Source: Niallia circulans (GTDB lineage Bacteria > Bacillota > Bacilli > Bacillales > Cytobacillaceae). Taken from it: a DNA stretch of 64,000 nt. The notes under the pieces were generated by a model. It saw only the letters and a program-made list of their open reading frames with translations, was not told the origin of the DNA and did no database searches. The position numbers and the translations under genes were made by a program. Of this stretch, positions 42,191 through 50,807 are shown in pieces. The stretch spans positions 3,782,001-3,846,000 of the forward strand of contig NZ_CP026031.1 of NCBI RefSeq assembly GCF_003726095.1, in the 5' to 3' direction. Position 1 is the stretch's first letter. Every line of letters starts with the position of its first letter.

Positions 42191-43702
42191 ATGAAAAAAC
42201 AAACGATTCAACTAAATCTGCAAACGTTTAATCTTGTCATTGGATTCATGGTGTGGGTGATCTTATCCTCCCTAATGCCTAGTATTCGAGAAGATATTTC
42301 ATTAACAGCATCACAAGTGTCATTAGTGACGGCGCTTCCTGTTATTTTAGGTTCTATACTGCGGATTCCCATAGGCTTTTATACAAACCGCTATGGAGCA
42401 AGACTATTATTTAGTATTAGTTTTTTTATTCTTCTATTTCCCGTCTACTTTATTAGTATAGCTAATTCATTCTCAGATTTAGTAATTGGTGGATTATTTC
42501 TTGGAGTCGGCGGAGCTGTCTTTTCCATTGGTGTCACCTCGTTACCAAAATATTATCCGAAAGAAAAACATGGTTTTATTAATGGAATTTATGGCGTAGG
42601 TAACATTGGAACAGCCGTTACTTCCTTCGGAGCCCCTGTTATCGCAGCAATGCTCGGTTGGAATAAAGCGGTTCAGATGTATCTTGTCTTATTATTATTG
42701 TTTATAGCTTTAACTGTTTTTTTAGGAGATAAGCAGGAAAGTAAAGAGCATGTCGCTTTATCTAAGCAATTTAAAGCTGTATACAAAAATGCGACATTAT
42801 GGGCGTTAAGTCTTTTCTATTTTATTACCTTTGGAGCTTTCGTGGCGTTTACCGTTTATTTACCTAATTTCTTATCTACTCATTTTGAATTGAGTACGGT
42901 TGATGCAGGAATGAGAACGGCAGGGTTCATAGCGCTTGCGACTTTCCTAAGACCAGTTGGTGGCTGGCTTGCTGATAAATTTAACCCGTATATTATTTTA
43001 ATGATAACATTTATCGGCATCACTGCTTCAGGTATCATTTTATCATTTTCCCCAACCTTGACTTTATACACGATCGGAACATTATCTGTCGCTGTAACAG
43101 CAGGTATCGGGAATGGAACGATCTTTAAATTAGTTCCATTGCACTTTCCAAAGCAAGCTGGGATTGTGAATGGAATAGTTTCTGCCATTGGTGGTTTAGG
43201 CGGGTTCTTCCCACCTCTTATTTTGACTGCGGTTGAACAAATGACAGGGCAATATTCGATCGGATTTATGGCATTGTCCCAATTTGCATTGGTTAGCTTC
43301 GTTATTGTAGTTTGGATGTATTATCAAGATGAGAAAAACATCGAGAAGCAGATCATAGAAAACACAGCCGAAGCAATTATGTTAACAGATAAAAAACGCG
43401 TCATTAAACGGGTAAATTCTGCATTTTCACGGATTACTGGGTATACAACAGAGGAAGCCTTAGGAAATACTCCTGTGCTCCTCCAGTCGGGCAAACACGA
43501 CAAGTCCTTTTACCAAGAAATGTGGAAATCGATTGATCAGCATGACTTCTGGGAGGGTGAAATATGGAATAAAAGAAAAGATGGCTCCTTTTATTTACAA
43601 TGGTTGACCATTAGTGCCATCAAAAATAATGTCGGGGAAGTCCGGTATTATGTCGGGATATTTAACGATTTAAGTACAGCAAAAAGGGAGATAAACGCTT
43701 AA
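42191..43702 (+). CDS. narK: NarK-type nitrate/nitrite transporter fused to a C-terminal PAS domain
   Basis: 503 residues. Residues 1-385 are a twelve-span MFS protein of the nitrate/nitrite porter family, with GLFLGVGGAVFSIGVTSLPK and the nitrate-signature-like GNGTIFKLVPLHFP then GIVNGIVSAIGGLGGFFPP. Stand-alone NarK/NarT proteins end here at about 390 residues. Residues 390-500 add a cytoplasmic PAS domain (ENTAEAIMLTDKK, FSRITGYTTEEALGNTP, GEIWNKRKDGSFYLQWLTIS, VGIFNDLS). It should import nitrate or export nitrite for the reductase encoded nearby; the PAS domain suggests regulation by a ligand, redox state or energy state. An Fnr box stands upstream. Confidence 0.9.
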   Translation: MKKQTIQLNLQTFNLVIGFMVWVILSSLMPSIREDISLTASQVSLVTALPVILGSILRIPIGFYTNRYGARLLFSISFFILLFPVYFISIANSFSDLVIGGLFLGVGGAVFSIGVTSLPKYYPKEKHGFINGIYGVGNIGTAVTSFGAPVIAAMLGWNKAVQMYLVLLLLFIALTVFLGDKQESKEHVALSKQFKAVYKNATLWALSLFYFITFGAFVAFTVYLPNFLSTHFELSTVDAGMRTAGFIALATFLRPVGGWLADKFNPYIILMITFIGITASGIILSFSPTLTLYTIGTLSVAVTAGIGNGTIFKLVPLHFPKQAGIVNGIVSAIGGLGGFFPPLILTAVEQMTGQYSIGFMALSQFALVSFVIVVWMYYQDEKNIEKQIIENTAEAIMLTDKKRVIKRVNSAFSRITGYTTEEALGNTPVLLQSGKHDKSFYQEMWKSIDQHDFWEGEIWNKRKDGSFYLQWLTISAIKNNVGEVRYYVGIFNDLSTAKREINA

Positions 43703-43717
43703 GTTCATATAAGTGTA

Positions 43718-43755
43718 AAGGCGAAGGACCATGATTTACTATCATCCTTCGCCTT
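43718..43755 (+). terminator. Terminator of narK
   Basis: AAGGCGAAGGA pairs with TCCTTCGCCTT, then TCTTATTTTTT, between convergent narK and ctaB. Confidence 0.85.
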
Positions 43756-43767
43756 CTTATTTTTTCT

Positions 43768-44691
43768 CTACTTAACTTTGAAGCAAAGAGTGAGGATAGT
43801 CATGTAAATAAATATGATCATTAAGTAATTCACAGAGTATAAAAAATTCCAATGCGCCCATTTCCATTGATCTCTTACCAAGAATCCCGATAAAGCTAAA
43901 ATAAGCCAGCCCATTGTGAAAACAAATGTCACGATCACAAATACTTTTCCAAATGAAGCAAGGAGAAAGGGAATTGGTAACAGACATGCAATATAAAATA
44001 ACATGTGATATTTTGTTTTAGTTATTCCCGATACAACTGGCAGCATTGCTACCTTCGCGTCCGCATACTCTTGAAACTTTTTAATAGCGATGGCATAGGT
44101 GTGAGGCATTTGCCAGATAAACAAAAGCAAAAATAAGGCAAGTGGGATTTTATGAAGAATAGACCCAACTGCCGCCCATCCCATCAATGGGGTCACAGCC
44201 CCTGATAAACTGCCTATCAATGTATTAAAAGCATAGCGGCGTTTAGACCACATTGTATATAAAAAGACATACGTAAACCAACCGATGAACGCAAATAACG
44301 TAGTCTTCATATTCACCATCAGTAAAAAAATAAAGCCAGCTATCGTGAAGCCTATTCCTAAAATAAGCACCGTCTGCAGTGGCACATTACCTGTTACGGT
44401 TGGGCGCTTTTGCGTACGCTCCATGATGGAATCAATATCCACGTCATACCAATTATTCAGTACCAATGCTCCTCCCATTACCAAAGTTGAACCAAGTAAA
44501 ACAAAGATAAATTCCATCCAGTAATCTAAAAATCCTTCTCTAAGGATGTTCAGTGCTAATAGAAAGGAAGTCAGCACTGGCAAAACATTAGCTAATAATA
44601 CCTTACATTTAATTAACAATAATAAATCGTGAACTGTCCATTTATAAAGAGGCTTCTGTAATTGCTGCTTCGTATCCTTATTTATGTTCAT
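43768..44691 (-). CDS. ctaB: Heme O synthase (protoheme IX farnesyltransferase)
   Basis: 307 residues with about nine membrane spans of the UbiA superfamily. The prenyl-diphosphate/metal motif is NNWYDVDIDSIMERTQKRP, and WQMPHTYAIAIKKFQEYADA is the second conserved loop of CtaB/CyoE. It farnesylates heme B to heme O for heme-copper oxidases. It is placed in a nitrate-respiration island, which is not required for NarI (a heme b protein), so it may be an extra copy serving a terminal oxidase under low oxygen. Not in an evident operon with mobA, which ends 57 bases upstream. Confidence 0.9.
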   Translation of the reverse strand: MNINKDTKQQLQKPLYKWTVHDLLLLIKCKVLLANVLPVLTSFLLALNILREGFLDYWMEFIFVLLGSTLVMGGALVLNNWYDVDIDSIMERTQKRPTVTGNVPLQTVLILGIGFTIAGFIFLLMVNMKTTLFAFIGWFTYVFLYTMWSKRRYAFNTLIGSLSGAVTPLMGWAAVGSILHKIPLALFLLLFIWQMPHTYAIAIKKFQEYADAKVAMLPVVSGITKTKYHMLFYIACLLPIPFLLASFGKVFVIVTFVFTMGWLILALSGFLVRDQWKWAHWNFLYSVNYLMIIFIYMTILTLCFKVK

Positions 44692-44748
44692 TTCCTTATA
44701 TTCCTTGTCTCTAATTTATAGCACCTATCCAGGCATTTATACTCTTGG

Positions 44749-45333
44749 CTACTTCTTTATTAGATAATCGTAATCCCGCTGATAATTCAAATTGTAAAAA
44801 GGCTCTTCATCTTCCACCTCAACTGTTTTTACCTTTAGCTTTTGAAGGAGCTGATAAACAGCATAGTCCCCAGCTTGCAGCATTTCCTCAATGAGAGGAG
44901 CAACGGTCGCATGATATACACCGACTAAAGGTTGTAACCTTCCTTTACAAGATGGAATAATTGCCTGATATCCAGGCTGGATTTCCTTTACGATCAAATG
45001 AATCGTAGCTTCTGTCATAAATGGGACATCGGTAGGGATGACTAAATACCATGTACTTCGATTTTCCTGCATGGCAGAATATATCCCGGCAAGCGGGCCT
45101 TTTTCTTTTATAGAAGGCAAATCTATCAGGATAGAAACATCTGCCTCTGCACTTTTTATCTGATCTACATAATGCGGCTGCGTTACCATGTATACATGTT
45201 TAACAAAAGGGGTAATAGCATCCAGACTATGATGATAAAAAGCTTTTCCATTATGCTCGGCAAACATCTTCGGCGAACCAAAGCGGCTTGATTTTCCTCC
45301 TGCCAATAAAATACCAACGATAGGTTGCTGCAT
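44749..45333 (-). CDS. mobA: Molybdenum cofactor guanylyltransferase
   Basis: 194 residues, nucleotidyltransferase fold. GILLAGGKSSRFGSPKMF is the GTP-binding start, with VIPTDVPFMTE the metal-site aspartate segment. It attaches GMP to molybdopterin to make the bis-MGD cofactor that NarG needs. Divergent from fnr with 124 bases between starts; the start ATG follows GGAGTGATGAC. Confidence 0.92.
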   Translation of the reverse strand: MQQPIVGILLAGGKSSRFGSPKMFAEHNGKAFYHHSLDAITPFVKHVYMVTQPHYVDQIKSAEADVSILIDLPSIKEKGPLAGIYSAMQENRSTWYLVIPTDVPFMTEATIHLIVKEIQPGYQAIIPSCKGRLQPLVGVYHATVAPLIEEMLQAGDYAVYQLLQKLKVKTVEVEDEEPFYNLNYQRDYDYLIKK

Positions 45334-45420
45334 GTCATCACTCCATACTTAGACGCTTATTGTTTAAAAATTGTCATTAAGTTTTAGTTTTTCAACGAGC
45401 TACTTGCATTTTTTTCATGC

Positions 45421-45444
45421 TATCATGGAAATGAAACCATGATA
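45421..45444. promoter_or_regulatory. Inverted repeat before the fnr ribosome binding site
   Basis: TATCATGG (45421-45428) and CCATGATA (45437-45444) form a perfect 8-bp inverted repeat around eight bases, ending just before AAGGGGGT. It may be an operator or leader hairpin for fnr. It is not a match to the Fnr box. Confidence 0.4.
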
Positions 45445-45457
45445 AGGGGGTCTCCAC

Positions 45458-46171
45458 GTGAAAATTCCAATACAAGCATCAAGGAAAAGAATGATTTCTC
45501 CAGAACTGCGGCATTTGCTTGTGTCTATTGGTACAAAGAAAAAAATATATAAAGACCATTATCTATTCCGCGAAGGAGAAGAAGCAAAAGAAATTTATTT
45601 ACTAGAATCCGGTTTAGTTCAAATTAGCAAGCTTACTGCAGAAGGAAACGAACTATTGCTGCGGCTTTGTAAACAAGATGATATCGTCGGTGAGCTAACG
45701 CTGTTTGCTGATAATCCAAAGTTTCTATTAAGCTGTAAAACGCTCCAAACCGGTGAGGTCTATGTGATAAAAAGAAGCAAATTAGAAAAAGAATTAATGG
45801 CTAACAGCGCGCTCACCTTTGAATTCATGCGCTGGGTAAGCGACCACATGAGAAAATTCCAATCAAAGCTGCGCGATTTACTATTAAATGGAAAAAAAGG
45901 TGCTGTCTATTCTACCTTAATTCGCTTATCCAATAGTTACGGTGTCCCTGTGGATGATGGCATCCTTATCGACATGACCTTAACAAATCAAGAGCTAGGA
46001 AGGTTCTGTGCAACTACAAGGGAAAGTGTGAACCGCATGCTCGGTGACCTTCGGAAAAACAATATTATTTCTTTGAATACACAAGGAAAAATAATCCTTC
46101 ACGACATTGAGTATTTACGTCAGGCGATCGGCTGTGAAAACTGCCCGCTGGAAATGTGTAATATTGATTAA
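45458..46171 (+). CDS. fnr: Fnr, oxygen-sensing Crp/Fnr-family regulator
   Basis: 237 residues with a GTG start after AAGGGGGT. The N-terminal barrel (HYLFREGEEAKEIYLLESG, GELTLF) is followed by the helix-turn-helix LTNQELGRFCATTRESVNRM. The C-terminal tail holds CENCPLEMC, a C-x2-C-x4-C cluster as in Bacillus Fnr, which binds a 4Fe-4S cluster at the C-terminus rather than the N-terminus. It should activate narK and narG through the two TGTGA-N6-TCACA sites when oxygen is low. Ends four bases inside the convergent mobB gene. Confidence 0.93.
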   Translation: MKIPIQASRKRMISPELRHLLVSIGTKKKIYKDHYLFREGEEAKEIYLLESGLVQISKLTAEGNELLLRLCKQDDIVGELTLFADNPKFLLSCKTLQTGEVYVIKRSKLEKELMANSALTFEFMRWVSDHMRKFQSKLRDLLLNGKKGAVYSTLIRLSNSYGVPVDDGILIDMTLTNQELGRFCATTRESVNRMLGDLRKNNIISLNTQGKIILHDIEYLRQAIGCENCPLEMCNID

Positions 46172-46668
46172 TGAAGCAGATTTTGCGTGTATTGTTCCAG
46201 AAGCCAACAGGCCAATTTTTCTAATTGATTAGGCTTAAATATCGGAACAGATATTTCTTCTAAAGGAATACTAGAAACTACCGCTTTCAGGTTAGATACT
46301 TTATTTATTAGATGGATATCCTCTTGCTCCCCAATTAGCACAATTTTCGGCTTCGGTTCATGCTTGTATCCTTCTATAAATAGAATATCTACGTTTAATA
46401 GCGTGTATAATTGTATAATTACATCTAGATTCCATTCCTTATTTGTCGCAATTTGCAGCAGGTTTTCTCCTTGCACACCAGCAAAATCTGCTCCTGCTTG
46501 AAGATGTTTTGCATTATCTGTCTTCTCCCACCCTAAAGGAGGGCCTCCATGTCCATGGTGCTTGATTGCTGCCACTTGGTAATGGTATTTTGAAAAGTAT
46601 CCTATTAAATGCTCTACTAAAGTGGTTTTCCCACGATTTTTATAACCGATAATTTGTACACATTGCAT
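46168..46668 (-). CDS. mobB: Molybdopterin-guanine dinucleotide biosynthesis adaptor MobB
   Basis: 166 residues, P-loop protein: GYKNRGKTTLVEHLIG at the start is the Walker A, followed by KHHGHGGPPL and LLNVDILFIEGYKHEP. MobB helps MobA deliver GTP or cofactor; it is often not essential. Last gene of the moaA-moeB-moeA-moaE-moaD-mobB run, 37 bases after moaD. Confidence 0.9.
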   Translation of the reverse strand: MQCVQIIGYKNRGKTTLVEHLIGYFSKYHYQVAAIKHHGHGGPPLGWEKTDNAKHLQAGADFAGVQGENLLQIATNKEWNLDVIIQLYTLLNVDILFIEGYKHEPKPKIVLIGEQEDIHLINKVSNLKAVVSSIPLEEISVPIFKPNQLEKLACWLLEQYTQNLLH

Positions 46669-46705
46669 GTGCTATCATCCTTTAATTTCAATTGAACTAA
46701 CTGAT

Positions 46706-46936
46706 TCACCCGCCGCTGACTGGCGGAATGAGTGCCACTACATCATCTTTTTGGATCATAGATTGGCCCCTTGCGAATTCTTCATTTACGGCAATCATGA
46801 CCTGGTCTAAAGAATCAATCCCATAGCTTTGTTGAAAGGCTTCTTTAAATGTCTGAACCGTCTGTGCTTCCCAATCCAGCTCTAATTCTGATGTGCCAAG
46901 CTGTTCTTGTAAATATGCAAACACCAATATTTTCAT
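46706..46936 (-). CDS. moaD: Molybdopterin synthase sulphur-carrier subunit MoaD
   Basis: 76 residues from the ATG at 46936 (GGGAGGCATTTAAA upstream); a longer frame only reads back into moaE. Ubiquitin-like fold with the essential C-terminal Gly-Gly in ALIPPVSGG, which is thiocarboxylated by the MoeB system. It starts one base after the moaE stop codon, with which it forms molybdopterin synthase. Confidence 0.93.
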   Translation of the reverse strand: MKILVFAYLQEQLGTSELELDWEAQTVQTFKEAFQQSYGIDSLDQVMIAVNEEFARGQSMIQKDDVVALIPPVSGG

Positions 46937-46937
46937 T

Positions 46938-47408
46938 TTAAATGCCTCCCTCGTTTGTTGACCATGGATCATGATAGGGGATTTGCTCGAGCTGATCTCC
47001 AATCCATGTTTCGCCGTTTTCCCAATGCTCTTTTTTCCATATTGGTACTATTTGCTTAATTCGTTCAATCGCATACTGATTTGCCTGGTATGCAGCTTCA
47101 CGATGCGGGGAAGAAACCGCTATTACGACGGCAATATCCGTAATTTCTAATCTACCAATTCGATGGGTGATTGCAATTTCGGTATTCGGCCATTTTTCCG
47201 TTATCTCATGTCCAATTTGTTCCAACATTTTTATCGCCATTGGAATATATGCTTCGTATTGTAAATAGATGGTACGCTTTCCTTTCGTCCATTCCCTTAC
47301 CGTTCCAATAAATGTTGTAATGGCACCTGCCTCAGGACGCGTTACTTTGTCAATAAGTTCATCGATTGCAATAGGCTGATCCACGATTTTGTAACGCTTA
47401 GTGTCCAT
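46938..47408 (-). CDS. moaE: Molybdopterin synthase catalytic subunit MoaE
   Basis: 156 residues. GAITTFIGTVREWTKGK is the N-terminal signature and the catalytic lysine region is VPIWKKEHWENGETWIG. It converts precursor Z (cPMP) to molybdopterin with MoaD. It overlaps moeA by 11 bases and is adjacent to moaD, so expression is coupled. Confidence 0.93.
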   Translation of the reverse strand: MDTKRYKIVDQPIAIDELIDKVTRPEAGAITTFIGTVREWTKGKRTIYLQYEAYIPMAIKMLEQIGHEITEKWPNTEIAITHRIGRLEITDIAVVIAVSSPHREAAYQANQYAIERIKQIVPIWKKEHWENGETWIGDQLEQIPYHDPWSTNEGGI

Positions 47409-48690
47409 GCTGTCTCTCCTTTAATTGATAATTGTTTAAGAACTCGGCATCCCCTTCTGCATATTCGAGCAATAAGGCAACCACACTGCTTCCTTGTTCA
47501 TATCCCCTTGTGCCTCCTGGTAATACAATCAATACATCTGCTTCTCCTAATGAGGAAACGACATTTGATTTATCTAGCCCGATCGGCGTGACAACAGGTT
47601 GTGCTTCGGTAAAATAAAGCTTGCCGCGCACAAATCGATCAAATGGATTTGGCTTTGCAAAATCCAATCCAAGCCTAGCTTGGATTGCTTTATTATAGGC
47701 TAGTGGATTTCCTAAAAAGAACTGGAGCACTGGTCTTACAAAAAGCTCAAAGCCGACATAGCACGCAGATGGATTACCAGATAACCCGAATAACAGTTTG
47801 CCAGCTAATTCGGCAACAGTTGTTACACTGCCCGGTCGCATCCCTACCTTATTAAATAATACATTTGCTCCCATTCTCCGATAAATCTCTGGCAAGTAAT
47901 CATAATCCCCTACTGACACACCACCTGTTGTTATTAAAAAGTCCACCTGTTCAATCGCTGTATTTACTTGGTTATAACATACTTCTAAATCATCGATAAA
48001 TTGACCGAAATAGATTGCCTTTGCGCCAGCTCGTTCTAATTGGGCCATAATCATATATGCGTTACTATTTCTAATTTTCCCTAGTACAAGTGGTTCATCT
48101 ACTTCTAGTAATTCACTGCCTGTCGCAATCACTCCTACAGTCGGCTTTTTTGCTACAGGGACTTGCTTATAGCCAAATGTGGCAAGTAGTGCGACAATTC
48201 CTGGGTTAATTCGAGTTCCTTTTCTAACAATGGCATCATTCTTTGTTGTATCTTCGCCTTGAAAGGAAATGTTATCATTCGGCTTCACTTTACGTTTTAT
48301 GCAAATCTTGTGCTCGGATACTTCCTCTACTAGTTCTAGCATGATAACAGCATCACATCCAACAGGAATCGGCCCTCCTGTCATAATCCGGACCGCTTGA
48401 TTTTCCCTAACGGTATTTGCAAAAACTTCCCCGGCGCCAATATGGCCGATAACAGATAGTGTGATCGGATTTTCTGTTGATGCTCTGCAAGTGTCACTGG
48501 AGCGAATAGCATATCCATCATATGGCGAACGATCAAATGGGGGCACATCATGATCGGCCAGAACATCTTCTGCCAAAACTCGATCCATACTTTGTTCCAA
48601 TGCTATATGTTCAATGTCGCCTGCTGCCCCATATTGCATGACTCGTTCAATTGCTTCTGTAACTTTTATTGGTTCTCGCCGTTCCATCAT
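47398..48690 (-). CDS. moeA: Molybdopterin molybdenumtransferase MoeA
   Basis: 430 residues, with the MoeA domain order. Motifs: DVPPFDRSPYDGYAIRSSD, RIMTGGPIPVGCDAVIMLE, GVIATGSELLEV, FLITTGGVSVGDYDYLPE and FGLSGNPSACYVGFE. It inserts molybdenum into adenylated molybdopterin. Two adjacent ATG codons (48690 and 48687) follow AAGGGGGG; the second has the better spacing. It lies nine bases after moeB. Confidence 0.94.
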   Translation of the reverse strand: MMERREPIKVTEAIERVMQYGAAGDIEHIALEQSMDRVLAEDVLADHDVPPFDRSPYDGYAIRSSDTCRASTENPITLSVIGHIGAGEVFANTVRENQAVRIMTGGPIPVGCDAVIMLELVEEVSEHKICIKRKVKPNDNISFQGEDTTKNDAIVRKGTRINPGIVALLATFGYKQVPVAKKPTVGVIATGSELLEVDEPLVLGKIRNSNAYMIMAQLERAGAKAIYFGQFIDDLEVCYNQVNTAIEQVDFLITTGGVSVGDYDYLPEIYRRMGANVLFNKVGMRPGSVTTVAELAGKLLFGLSGNPSACYVGFELFVRPVLQFFLGNPLAYNKAIQARLGLDFAKPNPFDRFVRGKLYFTEAQPVVTPIGLDKSNVVSSLGEADVLIVLPGGTRGYEQGSSVVALLLEYAEGDAEFLNNYQLKERQHGH

Positions 48691-48699
48691 TATCCCCCC

Positions 48700-49710
48700 T
48701 TAACCTACTAGCTGATAGTAAATTTTTTTCGCTTCTGTAACGGAATTAGTGCCATGTATTAATGTTCTCCCATCAAGGAAAAAGACAATTCGATAGGACT
48801 GGTACGTAATCGATACTAGATATTCATTCTGTTTTACACTCGTAAAGACTTGAAATCGGGCTGCTAATGCTGCTAAGGAGTGTGATGTACTCGCCCTAAG
48901 CTGGACCGTATCTCTTCCACACAAGACTTCCGTCTTCAACTGATTTTGGTATGCTAATGCTGGATATGTCGGGTTCATCCCACAAGTAAGGCACTCATCC
49001 CGCTTTACTCCCTCCACTCTAATCGTTTGATAAAGGTTATTCCAGAGATCAAACGTTAAATAAGTGGCTCGTTGTTTATCTGCTGCACCTGTTAGGAGCT
49101 TCAATGCTTCAGCTGTTTGATGTGCTACAACCATTTGCACGGCAGGACCAATGATTCCAACTGCATCACATGTCACACCTGCTACCGGTATGGCGTCAAG
49201 CAAACAACGTAAGCAAGGTGTTTCATTTGGAATAACCGTATAGCTCATTCCCGTAGCACCGACACAGGCACCAAAAATCCAAGGTATCCTATGCTGGTGC
49301 AACGCATCATTCAAGATAAATCGAGTATCAAAATTGTCAGTTGCGTCCATTACGAGATCCACATCTTTTATTAATGGCTCAAGCGTTTCACCTGTTACAT
49401 CCATCACATGTGCATGAATCTTTATACACTGATTTATTTCCCGCAGGTGTTGTTGAGCTGCAATTGCCTTAGGGAGCTGCTGCTCTACATCTTTTTCCGT
49501 AAACAGATGCTGGCGTTGTAAATTACTCTCTTCTACATAATCTCGATCCACAATAGATACTTCCCCAACTCCCGCGCGGACAAGTGCTTCTGCATTAGCT
49601 GATCCTAAAGCTCCACACCCTACTATTAATACGTGCTTTTTCGCCATTTGCTCTTGTCCATGCTCGCCAATTGGCTGAAAACGTATTTGTCTGGAATATC
49701 GATTATTCAT
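48700..49710 (-). CDS. moeB: Molybdopterin-synthase adenylyltransferase MoeB
   Basis: 336 residues from the ATG at 49710, chosen because AAAGGAGAGCAAAGCG precedes it; the longer open frame reads back into moaA. E1-like Rossmann domain: RYSRQIRFQPIG, VLIVGCGALGSANAEALVRAG, MDATDNFDTRFILND and two zinc-cysteine pairs (CLRCLLD, CLTCGMNP). The C-terminal 100 residues are an extra domain as in the Bacillus protein. It adenylates the MoaD C-terminus. A ThiF function is possible in principle, but the position in the moa cluster supports MoeB. Confidence 0.92.
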   Translation of the reverse strand: MNNRYSRQIRFQPIGEHGQEQMAKKHVLIVGCGALGSANAEALVRAGVGEVSIVDRDYVEESNLQRQHLFTEKDVEQQLPKAIAAQQHLREINQCIKIHAHVMDVTGETLEPLIKDVDLVMDATDNFDTRFILNDALHQHRIPWIFGACVGATGMSYTVIPNETPCLRCLLDAIPVAGVTCDAVGIIGPAVQMVVAHQTAEALKLLTGAADKQRATYLTFDLWNNLYQTIRVEGVKRDECLTCGMNPTYPALAYQNQLKTEVLCGRDTVQLRASTSHSLAALAARFQVFTSVKQNEYLVSITYQSYRIVFFLDGRTLIHGTNSVTEAKKIYYQLVG

Positions 49711-49732
49711 CGCTTTGCTCTCCTTTATTGAT

Positions 49733-50737
49733 CTATCCACCAATATAGGACATCTCCATTTTCTTTCTATGCTTCGCTGACTCTTCCGTCCGTTCATCTG
49801 AATAGCGGTCGTTTCTGTTTTTCCATGTTGGCACAATTGATTGTAAAATTGTCTGGTCATCTGCATTAGAACGTAATAATGTTCGAAGATCGAGCCCGCC
49901 GCTTGCAAATAAACAGGTATAAAACTTCCCATCTGCTGCTAGCCTGGCTCGTGTGCATGTAGAACAAAAGGATTCAGAAACTGACGTAATGAATCCAACC
50001 TCTGCATTAGTTCCAACATAACGATAACGCTTTGCCACTTCTCCTATATAGGCAGAATCCACAGGTTCCAGCTCAAAATGATGGCTTAATTGCTCAAACA
50101 GCTGTTTTTTCGTTAGCACCTGGCTGAAATCCCAACCATTTGTTTGGCCAACATCCATAAACTCAATGTATCGCAATGGTATTTCCTGTTCTTTAAAGTA
50201 TTTTGCCATTGGGATTACTTGTTGATCATTCATTCCCTTTTTGACAACCATATTCACTTTTACACTGAGTCCAGCCTTTCGTGCCTGTTCAATGGAGTCT
50301 AATATTTTTTTAGTCGGTATACCGCTATCGTTAATTGATTGAAAAACTTTATCATCTAATGCATCCAAGCTCACATTCACACGTTCTAAACCTGCTTGCT
50401 TCAAACTTTTTGCCATTTTCCCTAGCAGCATTCCATTTGTTGTCAAGCCAATATCCTCTAACCCATCAATAGCAGCTAACTTCTCAATTAGGGTTGCAAT
50501 GTCTCTTCGTAATAAAGGTTCCCCGCCTGTTAAACGAATTTTCCTTACGCCTAATTGAACAAATAGTTTAGCTAATCGTTCAATCTCCTCAAAACTTAGC
50601 AACTGGTCTTTGGGCAAGAAAGAAAAGTCTTTACCGAAGATTTCCCTTGGCATACAATACGTACAACGAAAGTTACATCGATCAATAACTGATATACGTA
50701 AATCTTGTAATGGACGACCGAGCCTATCCTGTAACAT
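49733..50737 (-). CDS. moaA: GTP 3',8-cyclase MoaA
   Basis: 334 residues, radical-SAM protein. N-terminal cluster [10 protein letters not shown] (C-x3-C-x2-C), [12 protein letters not shown], and the second cluster [20 protein letters not shown]. The C-terminus ends in MSYIGG, the Gly-Gly tail typical of MoaA. It makes 3',8-cyclo-GTP, the first step of cofactor synthesis. First of the moa/moe run; ATG after GAGGAGAATTTAGC. Confidence 0.94.
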   Translation of the reverse strand: MLQDRLGRPLQDLRISVIDRCNFRCTYCMPREIFGKDFSFLPKDQLLSFEEIERLAKLFVQLGVRKIRLTGGEPLLRRDIATLIEKLAAIDGLEDIGLTTNGMLLGKMAKSLKQAGLERVNVSLDALDDKVFQSINDSGIPTKKILDSIEQARKAGLSVKVNMVVKKGMNDQQVIPMAKYFKEQEIPLRYIEFMDVGQTNGWDFSQVLTKKQLFEQLSHHFELEPVDSAYIGEVAKRYRYVGTNAEVGFITSVSESFCSTCTRARLAADGKFYTCLFASGGLDLRTLLRSNADDQTILQSIVPTWKNRNDRYSDERTEESAKHRKKMEMSYIGG

Positions 50738-50807
50738 GCTAAATTCTCCTCTGTTGGTTGTAACCTCATATTTGATCGCTTTCTTCTCTTTTATACGATA
50801 ATACTTC

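Noticed and set aside
48700..49932. A 410-residue version of MoeB
   Set aside because: The first 74 residues read back into moaA and lack conservation; the start at 49710 has a strong ribosome binding site.
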